A stretch of 6,842 nucleotides of DNA from Gp22-AA3 sp964384905 (GTDB lineage: Bacteria; Acidobacteriota; Polarisedimenticolia; Gp22-AA2), in NCBI GenBank assembly GCA_964384905.1, contig CAYLND010000189.1:1-6842 (forward strand), written 5' to 3'. The translations under genes were made by a program, and so were the position numbers. Every line of letters starts with the position of its first letter. The first letter of the stretch is position 1. The notes beneath the pieces were generated by a model. It saw only the letters and a program-made list of their open reading frames with translations. It was not told where the DNA came from and did no database searches. Below, piece by piece: positions 6,831-6,842 of this stretch.

Positions 6831-6842
6831 GCGTCGCATCGA
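6827..6842 (+). CDS. Start of a fifth operon gene, truncated by the window edge
   Basis: ATG AGC GTC GCA TCG begins here (Met-Ser-Val-Ala-Ser) and runs off the window after 16 bases. It is supported by a good ribosome site, GGGAGGT at 6815-6821, and by the same ATGA overlap with the preceding stop that is seen at the two previous junctions. Nothing can be said about its product; given the context, another glycan-biosynthesis gene is the natural expectation. Confidence 0.7.

Noticed and set aside
5370..6839. Minus-strand open frame of 489 codons opposite the second glycosyltransferase
   Set aside because: No family motif and Arg/Gln/Gly-rich composition, while the plus strand encodes a complete GT-B enzyme with a ribosome site.

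Overview
The window is very GC-rich (about 70% by eye), strongly biased to G or C at third codon positions, and coding on the plus strand from end to end. It suggests a high-GC environmental bacterium. The acidobacterial, gemmatimonad, Eisenbacteria and deltaproteobacterial groups are all possible, but nothing here fixes the phylum. There are no RNA genes, mobile elements, CRISPR arrays or phage genes, and no stretch over 300 bases lacks a gene.

Layout: (1) a GT-B fold, family 4-like glycosyltransferase whose frame is open to the left edge, so its start may lie outside the window; (2) a heparinase II/III-family protein of 689 residues with the full catalytic and metal-site signature but no signal peptide; (3) a 727-residue two-domain oxidoreductase, with an N-terminal medium-chain dehydrogenase-like half and a C-terminal Gfo/Idh/MocA half; (4) a second GT-B glycosyltransferase of 394 residues; (5) the first five codons of another gene, cut by the right edge. 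Junction 1/2 overlaps by 10 bases, and junctions 2/3, 3/4 and 4/5 each overlap by 4 (ATGA). This is a tightly coupled operon with no internal promoter or terminator that I can see.

Taken together this looks like part of an exopolysaccharide or other surface-glycan biosynthesis cluster. The two glycosyltransferases would build a glycan repeat. The two-domain oxidoreductase would make or remodel a sugar by oxidation/reduction. The heparinase-fold protein would act on a uronic-acid-containing glycan, either as a lyase or, speculatively, as a C5-epimerase.

The set of families is not new: heparinase II/III proteins, bi-domain oxidoreductases and glycosyltransferases occur together in many polysaccharide loci, as far as I recall. 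What deserves a second look is the biochemistry of the middle pair, a seemingly active heparinase-fold enzyme without an export signal next to a fused double dehydrogenase. A secondary point is the small hairpins or palindromes next to three of the gene junctions.
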